From Isotricha intestinalis (Eukaryota; Ciliophora; Litostomatea; Vestibuliferida; Isotrichidae), in assembly GCA_023807065.1 (NCBI GenBank), contig JAJJLU010000064.1, positions 1-20,821 of the forward strand: a stretch of DNA of 20,821 nucleotides, in the 5' to 3' direction. Shown here piece after piece: positions 1-8,924 of the stretch (the stretch's first letter is position 1; each line of letters begins with the position of its first letter). A program made the position numbers and the translations under genes. The notes under the pieces are model-generated. The model saw nothing but the letters and a program-made list of their open reading frames with translations, did no database searches and was not told the origin of the DNA.

Positions 1-35
1 CCCCAATCCCCAATCCCCAATCCCCAATCCCCAAT
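1..35. repeat. Left telomere, (CCCCAAT)5
   Basis: Five perfect tandem copies of the 7-mer CCCCAAT start at the first base and stop abruptly, followed by unique A+T-rich sequence. The C-rich strand reads 5'->3' inward, as expected at the left end of a linear chromosome, and it mirrors the G-rich array at the other end. The repeat resembles ciliate telomeres (CCCCAA in Tetrahymena, CCCCAAAA in Oxytricha and Euplotes) but the unit differs from both. Confidence 0.96.
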
Positions 36-922
36 AAATAATTCAATAAAAACATTAAAAAGAAAAAAATAAAAGAAATTCAAATATTATTTATTTATAA
101 AATCAAAAAAATATATTAAAAGGAATATTAATCCTACCATAATATTTTATATTCATTAATTGCATTAAAATCTAATTCATTTTTATATTCAACAAACCAT
201 TTGAATTTTTACAATTTCTTTCTATCATATCTTTAGATTCTTTCATTATTATTTCCTTATCTTTTTCTATATTATTTATTCCTTTATTTTTTTATAATGA
301 AAACTTTTTTTCAATTTAAAATATCATTATTATATTTTTTGATTGTTTATTGTAATTAATTGTTTTTTCTTTCTCTCTTCAATTTTTTATGAGACTTTGA
401 ATTTTCTCCATTATTATTATTTAGTATTCATTAAGAATTTATTACATTCATTATTTTCTTATAATTATCATTTATATTGAAAATATTAAGTATCTTTAAG
501 TTCCAAATTGATTTCTTTATCCCTATTTTTTAATATTAATTGAATAATCTTTTTGAATCAAACTGAAATTTCTTCCCGAAAAAAAATTTTCTGAACAGTT
601 TCAAAAAATATATTTATTTTTATAAAATCTAATCTTCATAAAATGATTTTAAATTAAAATTAATAATTTATTTATTAAAAAATAACTAGAATCATTTAAC
701 AATAAGATTATTCATGAAAAAGTAAAGAATGAGGTGAATTTTCATTTATAGAGAATTTTAGAAATTCCTATTCCAATTCTATAATAATATTTTACTTTTT
801 TATTTAATATATTAAATGAATAAATATATAAATTATTTTAATTTTTTAAAAAAAGGGATAATAATTTTATGATTAATTTAAATTTTCTTAAATTAATGAA
901 TTAATGTATATAATTATTTTAA
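36..922. other. Left subtelomeric gap, no confident gene
   Basis: The stretch is very A+T rich and has no long open frame. On the minus strand there are short coding-like segments: one of roughly 30 codons around 480-580 and two overlapping frames between about 134 and 290, the last ending at a TAG at 134-136. Read together they could be the eroded 3' part of a gene, but stops occur at close to the rate expected for such composition, so this is weak. I see no RNA gene and no repeat shared with the other subtelomere. Confidence 0.5.
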
Positions 923-2608
923 TTATAATAATAAACAAATAATAATTGAAGTTAAAACATAAAAAGAAACATTATACTTTTTCCCGCAATTAATCTTTAG
1001 ATAATTCTCATTTTTATTCAAGTAATCCTCATCTATCTGCTTTTCATATTCATCATATAAACTTTTCTTTTCTATACAAATAAGAGGATCATTACACCAA
1101 ACACTTCCAGTACAAACTCTATTATAATCAGGACAAATGATACTTCCACTATAACCATCAACTCTTATTTCTTCATAATTTCCATGACATTTTATTTGAA
1201 TATCCCCTATATCAAGAATAAATGTTTTTGATTTTGAATCACATGATATTACTTTATGACATCTTGCTCTTTTTTTTGTATCTACTTCAGAATTAAACTG
1301 ATCATTATTAGTAGATGGAATTAATGAACTTAAAACACAAATTGAATTAGGACCATAAATTTCCCCATATTCAGAAGGCAAATTATTGAAATTCAATCCA
1401 TTAGAATCACATCTAGAATAAAAATAATAATAATAATAATAATTTGAATCAGTTAATGTAACAGGACAATAATCAGCATAATAAAACCCTCCTTTAGTCG
1501 TGTCATTAAAATATCTATAATATTCAGGTAAATAAGGATAATTACTAATATAACAAAGACCTCTATCAATGAAACCACTAGTGCATCTTTCTTCATTTTC
1601 TACATCACAAAATTCCCTTTCATAATTACTTTTTCCTTCTGAAACACATTTATCTTTAAGAAATTCACATCCTAATCCTTTTCCATATCTAAATAAACCA
1701 CCAGTATAATAATTAACATTATACCAACCACTATCTTCTAATAAAGCAAGTGATATTTCACTTATTACTATTTCTGGATAATCAATTGATATCATATAAT
1801 CACCTAACATAATTCTTGCTTCCCAATGTGATCCTACTGAACCATCACCTCCTTGATTTTCTAATTCAATTCCTTCTATATCATCACAATTAAAATGTCT
1901 CTTTGCTTGTTTTATTACATTAGGTCCTGTGAAAAGGGTTCTTTTAAGCCCATTAACTGTTTTATTTTTAAGTAAAGATGAATAAGATTGAAAATACTCA
2001 AAAAAAGAACTTGAAAATCCTAAAACATGTGTTATTTCATGTAATAAAAGCATAATTAAATAAGGTTGTGCATTAGTTTTAGTAAAATTATAATGTTTTC
2101 CTAATAAGATTCCTCCACAAATAGGACGATTCTTTTCTTTTTTATTTATTGCTATAGTAAATGCTGCAGCGTCAATACCATCGTTATCATCAAAATAAAT
2201 TTTAGGAATTAAGATTAAATCTGCATTTATTGTTCTTGATATTATATTTTTCACTTCACTTCTTAAAATATAATCGTCTTCTTCTTCAAACAAATAATAA
2301 GATAATGTAATTTCTTGAGTTCCACTCACATTTAATAATTCTGAAATATAATTTTTAGTTGAATTAAGAGCCATTGATAAATTATTATAATAATCATATG
2401 TAATTTTTCCTATGGAAAATTGATGTTGAAGAATTTCATAATCTATATATATATTCATTTTATGAGATGATGATAATTTTCTAGTTTTTAAATTTGGATT
2501 TGATGTTTCATCTATTATTTTGAATTCTTTTTTTTTTAATTGATTATAACCACATTTGAAAGATAATGAATAGTTTATTATTGATAATAATAGAAAAAAA
2601 TTTTTCAT
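923..2608 (-). CDS. Leishmanolysin-like (peptidase M8) zinc metallopeptidase, secreted or GPI-anchored
   Basis: The 561-residue product should be a zinc endopeptidase of the leishmanolysin/GP63 family acting at the cell surface or outside the cell. It begins with a signal peptide (about residues 1-18). The active-site HEITHVLGF motif starts at His190, with His190, Glu191 and His194 as zinc ligands and base. The third ligand is probably His261 in GSHWEAR, the family's usual HW element, and Met272 is the likely Met-turn. The LALLEDSGWYNVNY stretch that follows (about 288-301) and the Cys-rich C-terminal half are also typical of M8. The last 14 residues are hydrophobic after NCGKK, consistent with a GPI-anchor signal. 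A run of Tyr near 389-396 comes from a short trinucleotide repeat. The start is the first ATG and gives the signal peptide; the stop is TAA. No intron is present. The family call is firm; substrate and anchoring are inferred. Confidence 0.93.
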   Translation of the reverse strand: MKNFFLLLSIINYSLSFKCGYNQLKKKEFKIIDETSNPNLKTRKLSSSHKMNIYIDYEILQHQFSIGKITYDYYNNLSMALNSTKNYISELLNVSGTQEITLSYYLFEEEDDYILRSEVKNIISRTINADLILIPKIYFDDNDGIDAAAFTIAINKKEKNRPICGGILLGKHYNFTKTNAQPYLIMLLLHEITHVLGFSSSFFEYFQSYSSLLKNKTVNGLKRTLFTGPNVIKQAKRHFNCDDIEGIELENQGGDGSVGSHWEARIMLGDYMISIDYPEIVISEISLALLEDSGWYNVNYYTGGLFRYGKGLGCEFLKDKCVSEGKSNYEREFCDVENEERCTSGFIDRGLCYISNYPYLPEYYRYFNDTTKGGFYYADYCPVTLTDSNYYYYYYFYSRCDSNGLNFNNLPSEYGEIYGPNSICVLSSLIPSTNNDQFNSEVDTKKRARCHKVISCDSKSKTFILDIGDIQIKCHGNYEEIRVDGYSGSIICPDYNRVCTGSVWCNDPLICIEKKSLYDEYEKQIDEDYLNKNENYLKINCGKKYNVSFYVLTSIIICLLL

Positions 2609-4927
2609 TTGATTTTTTTTATTATTAAAATAGGGAAATAGATTGATTTTTATATAAAAGAAATAAATAATTAATTTTAAAAATTAATAAAATGGTTATT
2701 TAAACGATAAAATATCTTTTTTCAAAATTAACTTAATCTATTTTTCAAGAAAATAAAAATCTATAAGTTTATCAATATTAATTTTTTTTTCTAATTCATT
2801 TTCATAATTTATATAAGATTCTGATTTTTCTTCATCATTATTTTTTAATCACTTTATCTCAAAAAAAGGGATTTGTTCAAAAAAAGGTGGATTAGAGGAG
2901 TTATATAGACTGGAATAAATGAATATTTTAACATTATATCTTTCATTTCCTTAATTATAAAAGATAAAAAATTTAATGCATAATTAACTTATTTCGATTT
3001 TGAACATTAAAAATGATTGAATTTCATAAATAGACAATGACTTTTGACTTTTTCATAGAAAATAAATAACATTATTCCATATCATTAGAAATAAAATTTT
3101 TACTTTAGAATTGGAAAATTTATTAATGTTACATAAAATTTTTCAATTTATAGTATCAAATTTTATTAAAATAAATTTCAATATTTAAATTTACATTTTT
3201 AATCATTTTATTCACTTTTTTGAATTAAGGAAAGAAAAAAATTTGAATAAAATTTTCATTTATTTTTTTCAATTTCATTTTTTGAGAAATCATTTATAGA
3301 ATAAAATATTTTTGTAATATCTAATATAAATACACTTAATAAATTATATTTTTCTTGAATAATTGATAAATCAAAAAATTTTTATTGTCATTTTTATTTT
3401 TATTCCTTTTCTTAAAAAGTATTTTTTATTTCATTTTCAATGTTTTTTCAATTTTTTCCCGTATTAAAGGAATCATCAAAAAAAATAAAATCAAATAAAA
3501 TGATTGTTTAATATAGAAAAAGAAGAAACTTTTTCTCTCAATAAATATTTAAATAAAAAAGAATCAATTATAAAATTTATTTTGATAAATAAATAAATGA
3601 CTTCATTAAAAAAGTATTGAATATTAATTATTATCAAATTAAATAATTAAGATATTCCTCATGACAATATGTAGTTACAGGTGAAGTGCTGAGGATTAAT
3701 TTAAAAAATCCCTTCCACGATATAATGTCCTGTTATTATTGATAATTCAGATAAAAAATATTTTAATTTTTATCTTGAAAGTATAATAATTAAAAACCCA
3801 ATATTAATTAAATATAAATATCATTAATATTAATTACCTATTTCTTCATCAATAGCCCATATAATAGTATCTGAATCTTCAACTTTGATATCATCATTCA
3901 TATCTTCTTTAATCTTATTTGAAAAATAAACCTCAATTATTCCATATATCTGACTTATTAAATTCCTTAAATAAATGTTCTTCACTACCTCCTTTAGAAA
4001 TTTTCCCATCTTTAAATAAAAAACAAATATTTCTAATTTTTTTCATATCCTTGAATATCTAGTTAATAAAATTTTATTGGTTGAAGGATAATTGGTTAAA
4101 CCCTTAAGGATAAAATCATAATTTATTTTTTTCATATAACTTTCTCAAGGTAAAATAACAAATTTAATTTAAACAAAAGATATATATTTGAAGAAAACAA
4201 CTGGTCATGTGCACCTTTATCTAAATTAAAAAACGAAAAAATTCTCCTGACTTGACTTTGTGGAACAATATAGATTTTTAATGTTTTTAATTAACATTTA
4301 TTAAAATAAAATGTCAAAGCTGTTTTAATTGGAAAAAAAATGATTCATAAAAGTTAAAGAATTTAAAGTCTGCTCAAAAAAAATATAAAAAATGTGAGAA
4401 ACTTCTTTTTAAATTGAGAGAGATAAAAAAAGAATTGTAATAATGAGAGCAAAAAGAATAATAGTTAAATAACTTTTTATAAAGTATTTCAAATTCTAAA
4501 AAAATATAATTATATTAATAATGAGAATTGTATGATTAGTAAATCACATATTATTCTTATATTATATCTTTTTGTATAAAATACTCAATTATTATTCTCA
4601 CTAATAAATTTCTTTTTTCAATTGAATATTTTATTATTAAAGAATAGTATACATTATTCTTTATTCCTCTTTTTATGAATTTAATTTCAAGATTATATAT
4701 TAATCAAATATATAAAGCTACTTTTTAATACTTTAATCATTTCAATAATAATAATATAATGATTTAAGATAAAAAGAATTAGAAATTGACCAGAATATCA
4801 AAAAAGTATTTGAAGAGAAATCATAATTTAAAAAAAAATAAATTAAAACGTTATCAATTATTATAATATTTAATAATTAAATGAATTGTAATAAAATACA
4901 CAAAAAAAATATTTCTTAATAAAAAAA
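2609..4927. other. Long gap with broken coding-like fragments
   Basis: No intact gene spans these 2.3 kb. Several minus-strand stretches read like protein but carry stops or change frame: 2741-2950 (70 codons with one TGA), 3208-3382 (about 58 codons with one TGA) and 3830-4227 (see the separate ABC-like entry). The remainder is A+T-rich sequence without visible repeats or RNA genes. The fragments all lie on one strand and could be pieces of a single large dead gene or of more than one. The fragment at 2741-2950 contains the phrases SNPPFFEQIPFF and KSESYINYENE, which I do not recognise. Confidence 0.5.
3830..4227 (-). pseudogene. Possible remnant of an ABC transporter nucleotide-binding domain
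   Basis: Read on the minus strand, three pieces occur in the order expected near the end of an ABCC-type ATPase domain: LDKGAHDQLF (4198-4227), which resembles a D-loop and the residues after it; NKILLTRYSR (about 4050-4090), which resembles the switch region but with Arg where the catalytic His of 'TH' would be; and CFLFKDGKISKGGSEEHLF (about 3960-4030), which resembles the 'DGKI.E.GS..EL' strand-turn after the switch. The pieces are in different frames and are separated by stops. A Walker A motif and an LSGGQ signature were not found upstream. An overlapping 59-codon ATG frame (3830-4009) ends in a Trp-containing acidic tail of unknown meaning. The similarity is short, so this is a suggestion rather than a firm call. 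Confidence 0.35.
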
Positions 4928-5473
4928 ATGGAAACATTAGTAAAAAATATAGCAGAAGAATTTATAAATCTAGATTCATCTTCTTCAGAAAAAGATGTAA
5001 CAAATAAATATAAATTATATATTTCTTTTCATAATAATTATATAATAATTTCTTGTGAAGATATTGAAAAAAATTTATATTTACCAAACGAAAAAAAAAT
5101 ATTATATCAAAAGAAATTTTCATTAGAAAAATTGAAAAAAAAATTATTAATAAATTTTAATTCAATAGAAGAATTAAAACCTTATTTTGAAAAATCAAAA
5201 AAAGACAAAAATTATAAAATAATAGAAGGAAAAAAATCATTAATTATAAATTTTAAAAACCCTTTGAATGAAATTTTTGTGATTCCATTAAGTAAATCTA
5301 ATTATAATTCTTATCAAGCTTTATTATTAAGTGCAGGTAGTGCTTTAGCAATGATAATATATGATTTATATAAAGAAGAAAGTGAATATGAAAAAATGAG
5401 TAAATTTGAAAAAATTTGGCATAGATTAACTAATTGGGGAAATAGAAATATTAAAAGAAGCTTTTCGAAATAA
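4928..5473 (+). CDS. Hypothetical protein, 181 aa, with short C-terminal hydrophobic segment
   Basis: I do not recognise this gene by name. Residues about 25-125 look like a compact beta-rich module: KLYISFHNNYIIIS, then YQKKFSLEKLKKKL, then FNSIEELKPYF, then SLIINFKNP. This alternation of short strands with one amphipathic helix is regular enough to be a domain. Residues 131-145 (ALLLSAGSALAMIIY) form a short apolar segment that is marginal for a membrane span, followed by a mixed charged tail with two Trp. There is no signal peptide. The ATG is preceded by an A-run and is the first in frame; the stop is TAA. The nearest intact neighbours are over 2 kb away on either side. The frame is very unlikely to be chance, given its length in DNA this rich in stop-like triplets and its non-random composition. 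Confidence 0.75.
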   Translation: METLVKNIAEEFINLDSSSSEKDVTNKYKLYISFHNNYIIISCEDIEKNLYLPNEKKILYQKKFSLEKLKKKLLINFNSIEELKPYFEKSKKDKNYKIIEGKKSLIINFKNPLNEIFVIPLSKSNYNSYQALLLSAGSALAMIIYDLYKEESEYEKMSKFEKIWHRLTNWGNRNIKRSFSK

Positions 5474-5961
5474 GTTTTTCATATATATTTTTTTGGGCTT
5501 TTATAAATTATTTTAAATGGTATTTTCGATTTATTATATAGTGTTTTTTATACAGTAATTTTACGTTTTATTATATATTTTTATAATAATAAAATTATAA
5601 TTTTATAATTATTTGTTTTTTAATTAATTAATTATTCAAAATGAGCTTTTAATTATTTAATAAACAATTTTTTCTCAATAGAAATAATAAAATTCAATTT
5701 ATTCTTCTTAGAACAAAGAATCTTTAATTATCCATATATTAAATCTATCTTTAAAATTCAATCGAAAATATGCACAATTATTTTAAATAACTTAATTATA
5801 TGATTAAAAATAAAAAAGATATTTTTCATGGTTTAAATTTGATGCATATTTATAATAGTAAATTGTTCAAGTTATTTATAAAAAACAAAGAAAGTGAATT
5901 ATTAAATTTAATGAGTGTTCTCCTAAAAAATTTACAATTGAAAACTACAAATGAATAAATT
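5474..5961. other. Non-genic spacer
   Basis: About 490 bases separate the 3' ends of the 181-residue gene and the convergent phosphatase pseudogene. It contains A+T-rich sequence and short palindromic A/T tracts, for example around 5585-5610. I see no open frame, RNA gene or repeat family here. Confidence 0.5.
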
Positions 5962-8028
5962 TTATTTAGTAATTTGTAAATTAATTTCATTTCTATATTT
6001 CCTTAAATTAACTCTAATATCATTAGGTTTCTTTAGCAATTTTAAAATATTAATTAAATCATATAAAACATAATCATTAACATTAAAATTATAATTTTCG
6101 TCTACTACAAAAGACTTAATTATAATACGATTATTTAATTCAATATTTTCTTCTTTATTATCAATAATAAGTTCTATTATAATCTCTTCCTGTTTTTTTA
6201 ATATTTTTATAATAATATTTTTCATTTAAATAATTTGATTTCTGCCTATATAATCTATAATCAAAAAATATTTTTGTTCATTTTCAATAAAAATTAATTA
6301 TTTGATCTGCATAATCTTTGAAATAACTTGTAAAAACAATTAATTCATAATAAGGTAAAAGTCTATTTACAAATTCTCTTAAACAAGGTCTTAATTTTTT
6401 TTTGTATTTTGAAACATTAGATAAAGTCTCTTCTAAATTGAAAATTAAAGTATATGTTTTATCAGGAGAAAAAGGTATTAAAGGGTGTTTTTTTTTATTG
6501 AACTTTGATTATAATTATTTGGTTCTAAAATATTTAAATTCATTATTCCTATTTTTTCATAATTATAATAATTATTAATATTATTTTTTTCATATTCAAT
6601 TATTTCACCGTTATTATTATAATAATCATCATTTAATAAATTAGAATGATATATATTATATGTATTATGAGAATAATTATTATCATAATGAAGATTACTT
6701 TGATCACAATCAATATTAATTTCCGAATAACTACTATTATTACTGATACTTCTTAATCTATTCTTTTTTTCTTTTAATCTCATGTTAGAAGTTTTTTTAA
6801 AAGGAAAAATAATTCCATTACTTAAAGCAGCTCCAATATAATTTATTTCTATTGTTAAAATTTTACCAAGGTACTTTTTTTACGATTTTAGAATAATTGT
6901 TGGAAGGATTGGACATTGAATTTGAAGTATTTGAAGAATATTTTTTATAATTATAATCATTTGTTTTTTTATTTAAATTGAATGAATTTATTGTATATGA
7001 ATTGTAATCGCTTATTAAACTATTATTTTTATTTAATTGGTAATGATTATTATAATTTATATTATATGTTTTACTGTCATTATATTTTATATTATTTTGT
7101 TTTTCATTCATTTCAAATAATTTTATTTTCGTTTGATAAAAATCATATATATCTGAAGAGTTTATTCTTCTTATCTTTTAAATAAAATTGTTATTTCTTT
7201 TTAAATATTTTCATTAATTTGATTATCATTATTTATTAATTCAGTTAAATTATTATTTAAATCTTTATTTATAACAGAAATTAATTTTGATTGTTGTTAT
7301 AAATTCATTTTATTATTTTTACATCTTTCAAAAATATTTTCACTTAATAAAATAAAATTATTAAAACCAATTTAATAACTTCAATGAAAAAATCTTTTTT
7401 GTTTTGATAACAAATATCAAAAAGAATAATAATTGAAAAAAAAGGAAATTTAAAGATTATTAATTAAAGGTAAATATTCATTAGCATTAATATTTTCAAT
7501 AATAATATTAATATTATTATAAAAAATTTCAATCCAACTATTTAAATAGTTAAGACAATTTTTTCCTTTGAAAAAATTAATATGAATTTGATTAAATAGA
7601 TCATTTAAATTATTAATTAAAATAACAATATTATTTTTTTCATTAAAAATATTATTATTAAAAGTATAATTATTATTATTATTATTTTTATAAGTATAAT
7701 TAAAAAACTTATTTAAATTAACGGTGATTGGTCTGGGATTATATAATTTATTTTCTCTTTCTATATTATCTATATTATAAGATTTAATTATCCCATCTTG
7801 TTTTATTATTGTTAATAATTTTAATAAAGAAGATAATATTCTTTTTTATATAAACATTGGCATTTTGAATTTTTTGAATGAATTGAATTTGTACTTATTC
7901 TTCTATTTATACTTTCTTTTTTTTGATATATTGGTATTTCTTTATTTTATGACATTAAGTTTTTTTATTTGAATAGAAAAAGAAATTTTTTGAATAATTA
8001 AATTTTTATTGCATTTCTTTTTATTCAT
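5962..8028 (-). pseudogene. Decayed NLI-interacting-factor (NIF/SCP/FCP1-like) HAD phosphatase gene
   Basis: The minus strand holds a recognisable NIF-type HAD phosphatase spread over several frames. From 6500 to 6287 it reads PFSPDKTYTLIFNLEETL, then RPCLREFVNRLLPYYELIVF and KDYADQI. After a break it resumes as FDYRLYRQ and TGRDYNRT (about 6160-6265), and after another as IIDN, IIIKSF and RVNLRKYR (5962-6170). These match the family's DLDETL, RPGLREFL...YEIVVFTA...YADP, YRLYR, GRDL, IIDN and LRKYR elements in order. Upstream, an Asn-rich linker (6478-7170) and a 131-codon frame lacking ATG (7453-7845) lead back to a plausible start ATG at 8026-8028. At least seven frame changes are needed, many at A or T runs, plus several in-frame TAA and TGA stops. 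The catalytic DLDET is NLEET here (6425-6439). No GT-AG intron repairs the breaks I tested. Sequencing error is less likely because A9 runs in the neighbouring kinase stay in frame. Confidence 0.82.
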
Positions 8029-8924
8029 TTTTTAAAATTTAATAAAAGTTTACAAATAAAGTTTTGTTACTGAGAAAAGTTAAAATTATAATTTTTAAAT
8101 TTATCATTTCAACAAAGTAATTTTAAAAATTTTTGGGAAACAAAAGCTATTCGTAATTTCTAAAAATATCATGATATTATTTAACAAATGAAAGTTTTAA
8201 TTATTTAATTTTTTTGTCAAAAAAATTCTTTTAATAATTTCAATTATATTTTTTTCATTAATTTTTCATTTATATAATCAAATAATTTTTTGATTGAAAT
8301 CATTTTTCTAAAAAAGAATATTTCAAATAATCTTCTTTCTCAAATTTTACCTCATTCCTTTTGATTATTCGGTATTATTGATAAATTTATTTTTTAAATT
8401 ACAGAATCATTACTTGAATTTATAAATATTCTTATTACTCTTTTGATATTTGTATTTTTTTTTTTATTATAATACTTATATGAATTTTTAAGTATAATGT
8501 TTTTTTTATTTTTTTTTATGAATTTATGATAAAATAAATTTTATTAATTAGCTTTTTTTAGTTAATTTGTTTTATTATTAGAATAATATTTTAAATAATC
8601 ATTACCAATTTTTGATTTATATAAGTTTCCCTGTGTCTTTTTTGTAACTCTTTTAGAAAAAATGTAATAAAGGATTTTATTAAATATATTATTTAATTAT
8701 CATTAATTTCTTTTTTCTTTGATGAAATATTTAATAATATATTTTATTTAATTTATATTTTCATAAATAATTCAATAATTTTTTTAATATGTACTGTTTT
8801 AATTAAAAATGTCCTTTATTAATTAATTTAAAATGTAGTTATTATTTTTTTATAACAATTTATTTAAATATTTAATTTCCATCAAATTAAATTTATTTTT
8901 TGTTTTTTTTATTTTTATTTTTAT
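8029..8924. other. Divergent intergenic region, no gene seen
   Basis: This is T-rich on the plus strand, with long T homopolymers, and lies between the presumed 5' end of the dead phosphatase gene and the start of the kinase gene. It would hold the promoters of both if the phosphatase gene were ever active. No recognisable promoter element, RNA gene or open frame is visible against the A+T background. Confidence 0.5.

Noticed and set aside
5962..6225. Treating the 87-codon frame as a separate small gene
   Set aside because: Its text (IIDN, IIIKSF, RVNLRKYR) is the C-terminal part of the NIF phosphatase domain continuing from the upstream frames, so it belongs to the pseudogene.
6840..6880. 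A GT...AG intron (18, 26 or 35 bases) at the frame break near the A7 run
   Set aside because: Removing any of the three candidate introns creates an immediate stop or the wrong frame, whereas a one-base slip at the A-run restores the downstream frame.
6982..7185. 67-codon plus-strand frame
   Set aside because: It is the shadow of the Asn/Tyr-rich linker of the decayed phosphatase gene on the other strand; composition is almost only Tyr, Leu, Phe, Asn.
7100..8028. Reassigned code with TAA as glutamine, because several in-frame TAA in the phosphatase relic sit where Gln would be plausible
   Set aside because: The intact genes use CAA for Gln, contain no internal TAA or TAG, and end at TAA or TGA. 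The relic also needs many frame changes that a code change would not repair.
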